Assembly: GCA_937873715.1 (NCBI GenBank) | Contig: CALMYJ010000005.1 | Coordinates: 186,001 to 250,000 of the forward strand | DNA from: an uncultured Chitinophagaceae bacterium | Lineage (GTDB): Bacteria; Bacteroidota; Bacteroidia; Chitinophagales; Chitinophagaceae | Length of the DNA stretch: 64,000 nucleotides | Direction of reading: 5' to 3' | Shown: positions 43,232 through 52,910 of the stretch, in pieces | How positions within the stretch are numbered: position 1 is the stretch's first letter | How the letters are laid out: the number at the start of each line of letters is the position of its first letter | Position numbers and translations under genes: made by a program | Notes under the pieces: generated by a model | Database searches by the model: none | What the model was told of the DNA's origin: nothing | Seen by the model: the letters and a program-made list of their open reading frames with translations, nothing else

Positions 43232-44137
43232 TTAATCTAAGTAGCCTTGATAATATTGATCCAGGTATTGTTTCAGTGCGATGCGCCAGTCCTGCATCAG
43301 GTTAAGCTGCCTGATTTCCAGTTTCCGGTTTACTAATCTTTCGCAAGGGGGGCGCTCGGCAAAATAAGTGTCTTTAAAATAATCGGAACTTACACTGGTG
43401 ATTTTGATTGAATCACTAAGGCCCAGCAGTTGCAGCAGTTCGCCGGCTACTTCCAGCCTGCTGGTTTGGCCGCCACACACCATATTGTATAAGCCCCAGT
43501 ATTCTTTTTCAATCAGTGCTTTTACATTTTTGGCAAAGTCGTGGGTATAGGTTGGGGTGCCGTCTTTATCATCTACGATAAACAATTCTTTTTTTCCGTC
43601 TTTTAATTGTTTCATCAGTTTCTGGATAAATTTTTTATCCTTCTTTGGGCCAGCCCCCATCATCCAGCCGGCACGGCATATTAAAAAACGTTTAGCATTT
43701 TCGGCTACATATCTTTCGCCCATATATTTTGAACGGGCATATACGCCAAGCGGATTGGGTAAATCCCAGTCGTCGTATAAATCTTTAGCGCCGTCAAATA
43801 TACCGGCTGTGGAAATATACAGCAGTGGTATATCCAGTTCGTTGGCAATGTATACAGCATTTTCTACCGCCATCGTATTGGTGGCATAGGTATCTTCGGC
43901 GTTTTCTTCGCAATACTCCAGGTTGGTGTAAGCGCCAAGGTGAAAGAGGTAGTCGGGCTTAAAAGCGTGTACATCTTTCCGGTAGGCATCCAAATCCCTG
44001 AAATCAAGAAACGACAGCCAGGAATCATTTACATCTTTATCGGTACACTTTAATTCGTAATCATTTTTATACTCTAAGTAAAAAGCTTCGCCAAGCATAC
44101 CGCCGCTGCCTGCCATGTAAATTTTCTTTTTAGCCAT
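43232..44137 (-). CDS. RmlD-like NAD-dependent sugar reductase/epimerase
   Basis: A 301-residue SDR protein similar to dTDP-4-dehydrorhamnose reductases. YMAGSGGMLGEAFYLEY is the nucleotide-binding loop, LDFRDLDAYRK matches the RmlD pattern, LLYISTAGIFDGAKDLYDD holds the catalytic serine/threonine region, and YARSKYMGERYV gives Tyr-x3-Lys. No rmlA, rmlB or rmlC gene is nearby, so the substrate may be another 4-keto sugar. It is preceded by a 286-base gap with a good promoter candidate, and its transcript would run to gmd. Confidence 0.82.
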   Translation of the reverse strand: MAKKKIYMAGSGGMLGEAFYLEYKNDYELKCTDKDVNDSWLSFLDFRDLDAYRKDVHAFKPDYLFHLGAYTNLEYCEENAEDTYATNTMAVENAVYIANELDIPLLYISTAGIFDGAKDLYDDWDLPNPLGVYARSKYMGERYVAENAKRFLICRAGWMMGAGPKKDKKFIQKLMKQLKDGKKELFIVDDKDGTPTYTHDFAKNVKALIEKEYWGLYNMVCGGQTSRLEVAGELLQLLGLSDSIKITSVSSDYFKDTYFAERPPCERLVNRKLEIRQLNLMQDWRIALKQYLDQYYQGYLD

Positions 44138-44381
44138 AAACTAATTTTTTGGGGTTTTGTACAATCAGGTTTTTAAATAGTTGTTGCAATTTTTTTATAA
44201 CCATGCCCACCATGCAGTAATCACTACAGCAGGGCAAACACAATTTTGGCAGCAGCCGTTAAAGTTCAAAGGGAGATTCCGGCACCGGAAAATAATGCTG
44301 GTTATTTAACTTAAGCCTTTGGCTCAAGCATTGTTTCTCCGGGAGTTAAACGAAAAAATGATAATATTAGTATACCTGCCT

Positions 44382-44412
44382 CAAAACTATGTATTTATAC
44401 AACCAGCTTCAA
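44382..44412 (-). promoter_or_regulatory. Candidate internal promoter of the polysaccharide locus
   Basis: On the minus strand a TTG (44412-44410) is followed after 20 bases by TAGTTTTG (44389-44382), an exact TAnnTTTG. It lies in the 286-base gap upstream of the RmlD-like gene and would drive the last eight genes of the locus independently. Its leader would be about 240 bases. Confidence 0.45.
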
Positions 44413-44423
44413 AAAAAATACTG

Positions 44424-45719
44424 TTAAACGCCAATTGTTTTTTGTTGTTTTTGAAGTACTGCGTAAAAAATAGCGATTAGCTTATTGTAATGGGCCTCTT
44501 CACTGTATTCGTTCAGTACTTTTTGATATCCGTTTTCGCCATACTCTTCGCATAGCTCCATATTGCTCAATAATATCTCTGCTTTTTCACGCAAATGATA
44601 ATGGTCTTTCCAGTTGAAAAGCAGCCCTGTTTCCCCCTCATCTACCATATCGATAAGGCTGCCGATACGGGTGGCTATTACCGGTTTTTTAAAGCCATAG
44701 CTTTCGAGGATAGTGTTTGGAAAATTATCATAACATTCTGACGGCACTACCGTAAAAGCGCATGTTTGCAGGTAGGGTACAATTTCCGGGAAATTTTTGC
44801 GGCCCAGGAATTCAATGTTATGGGGTTTGTCTTTGATGTATGCTTTGAGTTCTTCATCAAAGCCGGTATTAGAAAACCCAATTACCTTAAGGTGCATTTT
44901 TGTATTTAAGAAAGCTTCTATGAGTGTGCCCAGTCCTTTTTCTTTTTCTACCCGGCCGATAAATAAGGCAAAAGGTTTGTATTCTATTGTCGCATCATCG
45001 GGCTTGATGTTGAAATTAAAAAATGTAGGTACATAGTTTAGCTTATGCTTAGGAAACCCGTATTCTGCAAACTTTTTAAGGGTGAAAGCAGATGGAATAA
45101 CTACGGCATCTATTTTATTCCATATTTTAAATACATGCTCCGCCATGGCCATGGAGCCTGCTTTGAGGGCAGAGTATACATAAGAGTCGTACACACATTT
45201 GTTCACCACTGCATTAATCTTTGAGCCTTTCATGCATCTTTCGCATACATCCTTTTGCTTTGGCCTGAAGAACTGTACATTGGCGCATATTTGTCCAAAA
45301 TCCGAAATGCGGTGTACTACAGGAATGTTCATTTTTTTTGCAGCATCAAAAATGCTGGGCGAAATTTTATTTTGGTAGTACAGCACATAAATTAAATCTG
45401 GCTTAACATCTTCAATCAGCTTCGTTAATTTCTTTTTTGCCTCAAAGGAATAGTACATCCTGAAAAATAATTTCAGGATGGTGGAGGGGTTGGTTTTTTC
45501 CTGGTCGCCAAAATAAATTTCATTCTTCTTGCCCACGGGGCTCATGAAGTATTTTTCGTATTTACTGGGTGCATTTATTTTATGCTTGATGCTAAAGGGA
45601 ATTACCTCATGTCCTTTGCTTTCGAGCAGGTCAATTACATTGAACATGTACCGCTCGGGCCCCCCGGATACAAAAAACCTGTAGTTGATGAGTATAATAC
45701 GCAACTTCTTGTCTGTCAT
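44424..45719 (-). CDS. GT4-type glycosyltransferase
   Basis: A 431-residue GT-B enzyme. N-terminal INYRFFVSGGPERYMFNVI is the acceptor-side loop; C-terminal FALFIGRVEKEKGLGTLIEAF and VVPSECYDNFPNTILESYG form the donor site, with D-x7-E in place of E-x7-E. A group of cysteines at about residues 150-180 (CANVQFFRPKQKDVCERC, then a further Cys) resembles a small metal-binding insertion, seen in a subset of capsule glycosyltransferases. It begins two bases after the stop of the next GT gene upstream. Confidence 0.9.
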   Translation of the reverse strand: MTDKKLRIILINYRFFVSGGPERYMFNVIDLLESKGHEVIPFSIKHKINAPSKYEKYFMSPVGKKNEIYFGDQEKTNPSTILKLFFRMYYSFEAKKKLTKLIEDVKPDLIYVLYYQNKISPSIFDAAKKMNIPVVHRISDFGQICANVQFFRPKQKDVCERCMKGSKINAVVNKCVYDSYVYSALKAGSMAMAEHVFKIWNKIDAVVIPSAFTLKKFAEYGFPKHKLNYVPTFFNFNIKPDDATIEYKPFALFIGRVEKEKGLGTLIEAFLNTKMHLKVIGFSNTGFDEELKAYIKDKPHNIEFLGRKNFPEIVPYLQTCAFTVVPSECYDNFPNTILESYGFKKPVIATRIGSLIDMVDEGETGLLFNWKDHYHLREKAEILLSNMELCEEYGENGYQKVLNEYSEEAHYNKLIAIFYAVLQKQQKTIGV

Positions 45720-45721
45720 AA

Positions 45722-46891
45722 TTAAATTGAGGCTAATTGGCTGATGCCCTGCTTTTTTTGTTCGGTGCTAACCGGCTCAATGGTTTGGCGGGTAAGCTGT
45801 TCGTAAATATTTATAAAGCTGCTGCACATGGACTCTATTGAAAAATGTTCCCTGATGCGTTGCTGCCCTTTTTGCCCCATTTCGTTTGCGGCTGCAGGGT
45901 TATTGGCCAGCCACAAAATTTTATCGGCTACTACCTGTGGTTGTTTGGGTGCAATGATAAAGCCGGTTTCGGCATCAATCATAATTTCACGGGTGCCTTC
46001 TCCATCTGTAGCAATTACAGGTTTGCCTAAAGCCATGTATTCCAGTATGGAGTTGGATACGCCTTCGCCATGTGCATCACTGTTAGTACACAGCACACCG
46101 GTATTAAAAATATTGATGTACTCTTCCACATAATCGCAGCGGCCGGTAAAGTATATACCCTGCTGAAAATATGTACCAGCCAGTTTTTCGCAGCGCTCCT
46201 GGTAGGGGCCATAGCCAATGAGCAAAAAGGCAAACCTGCCGGGATATTGTTCCAGTAAAATTTGAGCGGCTTTAATATAAGATTCCTGGTCTTTACGTTC
46301 GGCAAATGCGGCCACCATCCCTACAATATATTTATCCTGCAGGTTGTGTTTGTGTATCAGTTCATCTGCCCGGTGCAGGTGTTGTATTCGTTCAAAATTA
46401 AAGCCGTTGTAAATGCACCTGCTTTTTTTGCGGGGGGCATGGTACCTGTCGATACCGGCCTCAGTGTTAGACGTGATATAATCGGTGAAGGGGAAAGTGT
46501 ATAATGCCCTGCGGTAATCTTTGTCTTTCAGGCTGCGCCTGGGTATTACCCGGGCAATCATACTGGAAATGAGTTTTTTGCGCAGGTAAAATTTAAGCAG
46601 TACGCCAAGTACATCCGTCATACTCGACCAGGAGTGGATAACATCGGGTTTAAATGCTTTTGCAATCGCCAGTATTTTTTTGAAATTTTGAATAAAACCG
46701 CTTTTGCTCCAGTCGATGACATGCACTTTAAAACCGGTTTCGTAAATGTCTTCATACTCTACCACGTCGTGCATGATTACAATTTCGAAAGTAATATTGT
46801 AATGCTTTTTGCAATATTTTACCAGCTCGGCAATGCGCCGCTCCTTGCCACCACGGGTTAACTGATCGTTGAGTAATAAAACCTTTGTCAT
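45722..46891 (-). CDS. GT4-type glycosyltransferase
   Basis: A 389-residue GT-B glycosyltransferase with LLLNDQLTRGGKERRIAELV at the N-terminus (GGKER acceptor loop) and an intact donor-binding motif, HGEGVSNSILEYMALGKPV, where the two glutamates are eight positions apart. VGMVAAFAERKDQESYIKAA marks the start of the C-terminal Rossmann domain. It is one of four such genes in the locus, consistent with a repeat unit of about five sugars counting the priming one. Gaps to neighbours are 2 and 17 bases. Confidence 0.92.
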   Translation of the reverse strand: MTKVLLLNDQLTRGGKERRIAELVKYCKKHYNITFEIVIMHDVVEYEDIYETGFKVHVIDWSKSGFIQNFKKILAIAKAFKPDVIHSWSSMTDVLGVLLKFYLRKKLISSMIARVIPRRSLKDKDYRRALYTFPFTDYITSNTEAGIDRYHAPRKKSRCIYNGFNFERIQHLHRADELIHKHNLQDKYIVGMVAAFAERKDQESYIKAAQILLEQYPGRFAFLLIGYGPYQERCEKLAGTYFQQGIYFTGRCDYVEEYINIFNTGVLCTNSDAHGEGVSNSILEYMALGKPVIATDGEGTREIMIDAETGFIIAPKQPQVVADKILWLANNPAAANEMGQKGQQRIREHFSIESMCSSFINIYEQLTRQTIEPVSTEQKKQGISQLASI

Positions 46892-46908
46892 TTTCTGGTA
46901 TTTGAAAT

Positions 46909-48120
46909 TTAAGTGGCGGCAAGTTTGGCCGTTACTTTTTCTTTCATACGGAGCAATTCAAAAAATTTTTTTAGTTCACCGGCATTGGCCTGGTAATGAA
47001 AGTGTGCCATCCCGGTTTGATAGCCGTTGTAGCCTATTTCATCCAGCAAACCCTGCTTGGGCAGCACCTGTTCCAATTTTTCAAGATAAGCGCTTACGGT
47101 ATAGTCATTAGCCAGTATGGCGGACTCGCCGTTTTTAAAATAATATTTCAATTCGCCAAAGTCGGTAGAAATGAATGGCCGCCTCGAAGCGGTATACTCA
47201 CTGATTTTGTGCGGAAACCTTGCGGTGTCCTGTATTGAATTACGCAGGGGTATCAGCAGCAAATCGGCCGACTTATAGCGCCTTACCAAATCCGCATAGC
47301 TCAGGCCGCTCTGCATAATAATTTCGTCTGCATAAGGGCTGCTTTTAATCCGGTTGCGTATGGTATTGGCGTTATCTTCATTATTTATACCTATAACGCA
47401 AACAAGCCTTCCATCGTATATCCCTGCTTTTTTGGTGGCTTCAAAAAGCTCAATTACAAATTTTACCACTGGCACATATTCGGTGGAGCCGCAATACAAA
47501 AAATACTTGTAGCCTGGCGGGGTGGTTTCAATGGCATCAAACTCTTTAAAATCGCATATTACCGGTACCTTAACGAGGGGTAGTGTACTATTTTGCTTTT
47601 TTATGACATTCCGTAAAAATTCGCTGATAACAATAGCTCCATCGGCAAAGCGGCTGCAATATTTATCAAAAAGTTTATCATTGGTACGCCTGTATAATGA
47701 GCTTCCCTGGAAAGAGGAACGATACTCCACATATTGAAAAGCCAGCTTAAAGCCCAGCATTTTTGAAATGATGCGGTAATAAATTAGTTCGATGATAGAG
47801 GATACATTATACAAAATAGCGGCATCAATTTGCCTGCGTTTTTTCACCAGTAAAATAAATTCTCCAATTAACCCGGTAAGGTTATTCAGCTTTCGGGTTA
47901 CTTTGGTGCCGGCACGGTACAACTGGTAAGAGGTGGCGATATAGGGAATGTTTTCCAAATGTCCGATGCGTCGTTGCTCTCCTTTTTTGTAATTACTTTC
48001 CTTTACAATAACAAGTGTGGAATACCCGGCCTCTTTGAGTGCCCTGTAGGTAAAGCGTATGCGCTGCATGGCGGCATTGCCTTTAGGAAAGTTAGAAGAG
48101 CCGAGATGAATAATGTACAT
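46909..48120 (-). CDS. Divergent GT-B glycosyltransferase
   Basis: A 403-residue protein with a GT4-like layout: IIHLGSSNFPKGNAAMQRIR near the start, a central YFLYCGSTEYVPVVKFVIELF where the second Rossmann domain begins, and LLIPLRNSIQDTARFPHKISE in the donor region. The standard EX7E is replaced by a phenylalanine-proline-histidine-lysine pattern (FPHKISEY) found in some capsule transferases, so the family is a little less certain than for its neighbours. Donor and acceptor unknown. Confidence 0.82.
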   Translation of the reverse strand: MYIIHLGSSNFPKGNAAMQRIRFTYRALKEAGYSTLVIVKESNYKKGEQRRIGHLENIPYIATSYQLYRAGTKVTRKLNNLTGLIGEFILLVKKRRQIDAAILYNVSSIIELIYYRIISKMLGFKLAFQYVEYRSSFQGSSLYRRTNDKLFDKYCSRFADGAIVISEFLRNVIKKQNSTLPLVKVPVICDFKEFDAIETTPPGYKYFLYCGSTEYVPVVKFVIELFEATKKAGIYDGRLVCVIGINNEDNANTIRNRIKSSPYADEIIMQSGLSYADLVRRYKSADLLLIPLRNSIQDTARFPHKISEYTASRRPFISTDFGELKYYFKNGESAILANDYTVSAYLEKLEQVLPKQGLLDEIGYNGYQTGMAHFHYQANAGELKKFFELLRMKEKVTAKLAAT

Positions 48121-48180
48121 AATACTGTTTTAAACAATGATTGTTGTATATGGCCTACAATCTTTTTACTGTATGCAGTA

Positions 48181-49227
48181 TTACCGGGCTAACCACGACT
48201 GGTATATTTCTTCAAAAGTGGTGGTAAGCGATTTGGTAATATCCCACGAGGGGTAGTGCGCTTTCATTTTAGTTAAATCGCTGTAATAACAAATATGGTC
48301 GCCAATGCGGTTGGTTTCGTTGTATTTGTATTTCATTTTTTTTCCGCTGATACTGCTGATGATATCAAATGCTTCCAGTATAGAGCAGGAATTTTCTTTA
48401 CCGCCGCCTATATTATACACTTCGGCTATACGTGGGGCTTTAATGAATTCTTCAATAAAACGGGCAACATCGTAAGAGTGTATATTATCCCTTACCTGCT
48501 TGCCTTTATAGCCAAATACAGTGTACTCTTTTTCTTCCAGGTTGCACTTTACAAGGTAACTTAAAAATCCATGCAACTCTACTCCGGTATGGTTGGGGCC
48601 GGTAAGGCAGCCGCCACGCAGGCAGGCAGTAGGCATATCAAAATAACGGCCGTACTCCTGCACCGATATATCTGCAGCTACTTTGGATGCACCAAACAGG
48701 GAATGTTTACACTGGTCTATCCTGAAGGTTTCCGGTATGCCTTTTTCGTACTGTGCATCGGCATAATCCCAACGGGTAGGCAGCTCGGTGAGGGCTATTT
48801 CGTTTGGGGCATCGCCATATACTTTGTTGGTAGACATGTGTACAAAAGGTATGGCCGTGCTGTAGCGCCTGGTGGCTTCCAGCAGGTTGAAGGTGCCGGT
48901 GGCATTGGTGTCAAAATCTTCAAAGGGGATAGCGGCTGCCCTGTCGTGGCTGGGTTGTGCTGCAGTGTGTACAATAGCATCGGGCTGTATTTGCATAATC
49001 AGTTGCAATACAGCTTCCCGGTGCCGTATATCTATTTCGTGGTGTACAAAATTTTGTATTTGTTGCTGAAGGCGCTGCTGGTTCCAGCGGGTATCGCCGC
49101 TGGGGCCAAAAAATACAGCCCGCTGGTTATTATCTGCTCCATGTATCTGCCAGCCAAGGTTTGCAAAATGTATACATACTTCTGAACCTATAAGCCCTGA
49201 TGAGCCGGTAACTAATAATTTTTTCAA
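48181..49227 (-). CDS. NAD-dependent epimerase, CDP-paratose 2-epimerase-like
   Basis: A 348-residue extended [22 protein letters not shown] binds [23 protein letters not shown] closely resembles the RfbE/tyvelose epimerase group, and [19 protein letters not shown] and [19 protein letters not shown] are further marks of that group. At the catalytic Tyr-x3-Lys position the sequence reads [11 protein letters not shown], with phenylalanine instead of tyrosine. The activity may thus be a C2-type epimerisation through oxidation at a different carbon, or be altered. It lies between the Wzx gene and the first GT gene. Confidence 0.82.
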   Translation of the reverse strand: MKKLLVTGSSGLIGSEVCIHFANLGWQIHGADNNQRAVFFGPSGDTRWNQQRLQQQIQNFVHHEIDIRHREAVLQLIMQIQPDAIVHTAAQPSHDRAAAIPFEDFDTNATGTFNLLEATRRYSTAIPFVHMSTNKVYGDAPNEIALTELPTRWDYADAQYEKGIPETFRIDQCKHSLFGASKVAADISVQEYGRYFDMPTACLRGGCLTGPNHTGVELHGFLSYLVKCNLEEKEYTVFGYKGKQVRDNIHSYDVARFIEEFIKAPRIAEVYNIGGGKENSCSILEAFDIISSISGKKMKYKYNETNRIGDHICYYSDLTKMKAHYPSWDITKSLTTTFEEIYQSWLAR

Positions 49228-49314
49228 ACTGGTCTTTTGTTTTTAGTGAATAGTGTGTTTACTTATGAGTAACAATCTGCCTGCAAATAGATACAAAAAT
49301 ATTATCTCCGAAAA

Positions 49315-50574
49315 TTATGCCGTTTTTTCTTTAATTGTTTTATTATAAAAATTTTTACGGTAATAGTAATATAAACAACCGAAATAAGCTGCTGAGCCAA
49401 TTGTTTTGGCGAGCATGGCCCCGGTAGAAGACAGCCATTTGATTAAAAACAGGGAAGCAATCAACTGGATAGTACCTACTGCCACGGCTACTTTTTTAAT
49501 ATAGGGTGAGCGGCCTTTAGCGCTTAAAAATTTGTTTACAAAATCCCCAAGTCCCTGTAACAGGGCGGCAAATGCGCCAAATTTTACCAGGAAACCGATG
49601 GATGCATATTTTTCCCCGAGAAAAATATCAATGACATAATCGATAGTAAGCCATGTAACAGCGATGAGTCCAAAAGATGCCAGCAGCACTTTTTTGAAAG
49701 CTGCAGCAGGTATAGTATCGATGGTCATAAATTCTTTAAAATAGGCGGTGCCCAATACTGCCGGCAACAGGCTAAAGGGCATGATAAAGCTTGAGGCTAA
49801 TGTAAATGGGCCTACCTCTTCGTTGTTGATATTAAAGAGGCCAATAAGTATGGGCAGTAAATAGGTGGCGCCTACATTCCACAAGCTGCCATAATACAGG
49901 TGCACCCCATAGCTTTTATTTTGTTCAATAAGCTCAGTAAGTTCAGGCGATTTTCTTTTGAATATTTTTTTGTCGGCAATTACATAGTATGCAAAAACAG
50001 CAAGGTAGGTAACATAGTACAACAGCATCGCATAAAATAAACTGCCTTCAATTAGGGGGCGAAAAAGATATAACGATAAGATGTATAAAAGCGGGGGCAG
50101 TATCCTGTACATCGAAAAGGCAATCATTCTTTTTTCTGATTGAAAAACAGATTCGAGATAAAACATTAACGGGTGTACAATGAACAGGGGAAACATGCTG
50201 AGCATGAGTACAAATAATGAGGGGCTTATCATTTGCGGCCAAAATGTACCGAGCACCAGTGTGGTAATCAGGATGATGATAAGCCCGGCAAGCGAGCACA
50301 TCAACATATACCCTTTAAAGATGCTGATGCGTTCTTTATTATCGGTGGCAGCGATAAGCCTGCCGGCAGAGTTATACAAACCAAAATTGATAAGATAACT
50401 TACCATCATCAGGTAGTTTTGTGCATACTTTAAATCGCCAAAAAGTTCTTTAGACAGCATTTTTGAATTGAGTACGCTGCCAAAGAAGCTAAGCCCTACG
50501 CTTACTAAAGTGGCTATATACAATAAAGTGGCGCCGTGTTTTTCAAGTGTCTGCCTGTTCAAGTTGATCTTCAA
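49315..50574 (-). CDS. Wzx-type polysaccharide flippase
   Basis: A 419-residue inner-membrane protein with twelve or so hydrophobic helices in the MATE/PST pattern of O-unit flippases, for example LLYIATLVSVGLSFFGSVLN at the start and GPFTLASSFIMPFSLLPAVL near residue 255. Such proteins move undecaprenyl-linked repeat units to the periplasmic side. Its first codons overlap the end of the upstream polymerase gene by 32 bases, so the two are coupled. Flippases vary widely in sequence; the call is from topology and context. Confidence 0.85.
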   Translation of the reverse strand: MKINLNRQTLEKHGATLLYIATLVSVGLSFFGSVLNSKMLSKELFGDLKYAQNYLMMVSYLINFGLYNSAGRLIAATDNKERISIFKGYMLMCSLAGLIIILITTLVLGTFWPQMISPSLFVLMLSMFPLFIVHPLMFYLESVFQSEKRMIAFSMYRILPPLLYILSLYLFRPLIEGSLFYAMLLYYVTYLAVFAYYVIADKKIFKRKSPELTELIEQNKSYGVHLYYGSLWNVGATYLLPILIGLFNINNEEVGPFTLASSFIMPFSLLPAVLGTAYFKEFMTIDTIPAAAFKKVLLASFGLIAVTWLTIDYVIDIFLGEKYASIGFLVKFGAFAALLQGLGDFVNKFLSAKGRSPYIKKVAVAVGTIQLIASLFLIKWLSSTGAMLAKTIGSAAYFGCLYYYYRKNFYNKTIKEKTA

Positions 50575-51778
50575 AGTCGGAAATTTTTGAGTATTTACAG
50601 ATGTGGTATCCCATCATCAGTTCGATAAAATAATAAAATATACTGGGGCTTATGGTTACATAAATAGCAAAGCCGAGGCAGGCCAGTATCCACATACCAA
50701 TAATCATCCTGGTACCTCTAACGTCTTTGTATAGCCTTATTTCCGGTTTGGAAAAGCAGGTGCGTACCAGCAGGTATACATATACAAATAATGCCGGCAG
50801 CCCGGCCCACCAGCCCATGAGTAAAAACTGGTTATCGAGGTAATAATAATAATCTTCGATGGTAGACCAGTACCAGGTTTTAAGCGGGCCTACGCCCTGC
50901 AGCAGGTAATCGGTATCCCACTGGTTAATAAATTCTTTAAGCTGGCTGCTGCGTGAATCTTCGTCGGTACGTTCGCTAAGGATATTGAAAGCACCTTCCA
51001 AAGCCGGGTTCATGCTGCTGCCCGAAAAAATAAAAAAGCTGCCAACACCAATTACAACCGCAGCAACAATAAATATGATGCCGTTTCGGGTGCGTAACAG
51101 ATGCCAAAATTTTACAATCAGGTACAGGAAGTAAATGATAAGATAGCTGCGTGAGCCGGTGCAAAGCACAAATACAAAAACAATAAAGAATATCCCGGTG
51201 TTGATGATATTCATTTTTTTGTTTTCGCTTTCCTGGAGGAAGAAAAACGGGAACACCCAAATGAGTACTACGGCAAAATCCCTGATGGCCCACAGGTATT
51301 GCATCCTGCTGGCGCCTACGCCTACCTTGCCCAGGTTAATAATACCGGCAACAATAAAAAAAATACAAATGCCGTAAAAAATCTTTAACAACTTTTGCAG
51401 GTATTTATAATTGGCAGCATAAAACATGAGGCCAAAGTTGATAAAAGTGCCTATGCCCCTTATGGTATAAAAAAAGTTTGGGTTTTTTAGTGTTTTGGTA
51501 AAGTCGTTGATGGAGCAAATAAAAATGAGGATTATGAGTCCCACATAGCATAATGATACAAACAGGGGGAAGTACTTTCGGTACAGTATAAACGACATTA
51601 CCGATGCCACTGTTAACAGTACATTGGCCAACGTTTCCAATTTATAATACCACCCATACTTCGTTTCTGTAAAGGTGTATTCCATATTTAGCTGGGTGAA
51701 ATACTCCTTAATGGCGTAGAGTATGATGCCTGCAGCAATGATCCAGAATAAAACTTTATTTAAAGGAGGGGGTTTCAT
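50543..51778 (-). CDS. Wzy-type polymerase / O-antigen ligase-like protein
   Basis: A 411-residue protein with about eleven hydrophobic segments and a large periplasmic loop around residues 270-330 (MNPALEGAFNILSERTDEDS, then RSSQLKEFINQWD), as in O-antigen polymerases. TGSRSYLIIYFLYLIVKF near residue 210 matches the usual arginine-bearing motif of the Wzy/WaaL superfamily. It would join repeat units in the periplasm. A strong promoter lies 33 bases upstream, so this gene may head a separate transcript with wzx and the sugar genes. Confidence 0.82.
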   Translation of the reverse strand: MKPPPLNKVLFWIIAAGIILYAIKEYFTQLNMEYTFTETKYGWYYKLETLANVLLTVASVMSFILYRKYFPLFVSLCYVGLIILIFICSINDFTKTLKNPNFFYTIRGIGTFINFGLMFYAANYKYLQKLLKIFYGICIFFIVAGIINLGKVGVGASRMQYLWAIRDFAVVLIWVFPFFFLQESENKKMNIINTGIFFIVFVFVLCTGSRSYLIIYFLYLIVKFWHLLRTRNGIIFIVAAVVIGVGSFFIFSGSSMNPALEGAFNILSERTDEDSRSSQLKEFINQWDTDYLLQGVGPLKTWYWSTIEDYYYYLDNQFLLMGWWAGLPALFVYVYLLVRTCFSKPEIRLYKDVRGTRMIIGMWILACLGFAIYVTISPSIFYYFIELMMGYHICKYSKISDFEDQLEQADT

Positions 51779-51810
51779 ATTTTATACGTTCTGTTCCTTT
51801 TCGACCCAAA

Positions 51811-51839
51811 CAAATATAAAAGCAGTAATGTACTTTCAA
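51811..51839 (-). promoter_or_regulatory. Promoter upstream of the wzy-like gene
   Basis: On the minus strand, TTG (51839-51837), an 18-base spacer and TATATTTG (51818-51811) match the phylum consensus on both sides. The predicted start is about 27 bases before the wzy-like ATG. Confidence 0.65.
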
Positions 51840-51978
51840 TTGTATTGCCTGTAAAACTATACTTATCCACCATACTGGATAACTGGCTGATTGCCCGGTA
51901 ATTTTACGGTTTTAGTGTTGCTGCTTTGTTATACTGGAACAAACGCCACATTGCGGAATAAATTGCAGTTATTGTTGG

Positions 51979-52905
51979 TTAGGCTTTTAGCCTTTTGGTT
52001 ATTTTTTTTAGTTTGGTTTTTAGTTTGGTCAGTGGGGCAAATTTGAGCCAGATGCCATCTATTGCTATGAAATTGCCCGAAATACTTAAAGTATGTATCC
52101 CGGCATTGTATTTTGCTCTTGGGGGTGCTGTTATTTCCATGTGTTGTGTTTCTTCAAATTCGGTTTCGCTGAGCTTGTTAATTTTATTTATCACAAGCGA
52201 TTTGCCATAATACCCTTCACAATTTTGAGCTGGGCGGTAAATGTGGTTATCGATACAGATAAAATTACCGGCCGGCCGGGTGCCTTTAAGTCCCTGGCGA
52301 ACGGGGTTTTTGGGGTGAGGGGTGTAGGGACCGTTAAGTGTATCGGCAAAGTATATGTATAATTTGCTGTGTTCATGTTTCCTGTCGCCGTATGTGGCAA
52401 ACAGCCAGTATTTGTTGTTGTATTTGAGCAGGGTGGGGTCCAGCAGGGGTATATTACCGAAGATGATTTTTTTGTTAAGGATATTTTTTTGTGTGGGGTC
52501 AAATTCGTAGCCGGCTACTTCGTTGCAATGCCTTGATTCGGGGATGATATATAAAGTGTTATTGTCAGAAAAAAAGGCCGGGTAAGAGAGGTGTTTTTTT
52601 ACATCCAGCAATACTTTGTCGTCAAGGGGCTCCAGGTTTGCATTAAGCGTTTTTAAGCGAAGTATACCGTACCTGCAGGGGTCTGTCATCGAAAAATCTT
52701 CGTAAGCCAGCAACAGGTTGCCCCTGCCATCTTCCAGTATAAAGGGGTCGGCTATTGATGTGTCTTGGTCATCAATTGTTAACCATACCGGTTCAGCATC
52801 AAAAGTTTTTGTGGTAATTATGCGCCTGATATCGGCTTTTGCAATGCCGATATTCCATTGCATTACACAAAATGCTTTTTTGTATAGCTTTTGCAGCATA
52901 TTCAT
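51979..52905 (-). CDS. GINT1-like / GH43-like beta-propeller protein
   Basis: A 308-residue protein built of repeating four-stranded units, resembling the five-bladed propeller found in the N-terminal part of plant glucosamine inositolphosphorylceramide transferase (GINT1) and in bacterial relatives of glycosyl hydrolase family 43. Typical pieces are IADPFILEDGRGNLLLAYED near residue 50, YPAFFSDNNTLYIIPES near 105, DPTLLKYNNKYWLFATYGD near 155 and KGTRPAGNFICIDNHIYRPAQ near 205. There is no signal peptide, so it acts in the cytoplasm or at the inner face. A sugar-binding or transferase-accessory role in the locus is inferred. Confidence 0.7.
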   Translation of the reverse strand: MNMLQKLYKKAFCVMQWNIGIAKADIRRIITTKTFDAEPVWLTIDDQDTSIADPFILEDGRGNLLLAYEDFSMTDPCRYGILRLKTLNANLEPLDDKVLLDVKKHLSYPAFFSDNNTLYIIPESRHCNEVAGYEFDPTQKNILNKKIIFGNIPLLDPTLLKYNNKYWLFATYGDRKHEHSKLYIYFADTLNGPYTPHPKNPVRQGLKGTRPAGNFICIDNHIYRPAQNCEGYYGKSLVINKINKLSETEFEETQHMEITAPPRAKYNAGIHTLSISGNFIAIDGIWLKFAPLTKLKTKLKKITKRLKA

Positions 52906-52910
52906 TTCAA

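Noticed and set aside
48571..49185. 204-codon plus-strand frame inside the epimerase gene
   Set aside because: Shadow of the NAD-dependent epimerase on the other strand.
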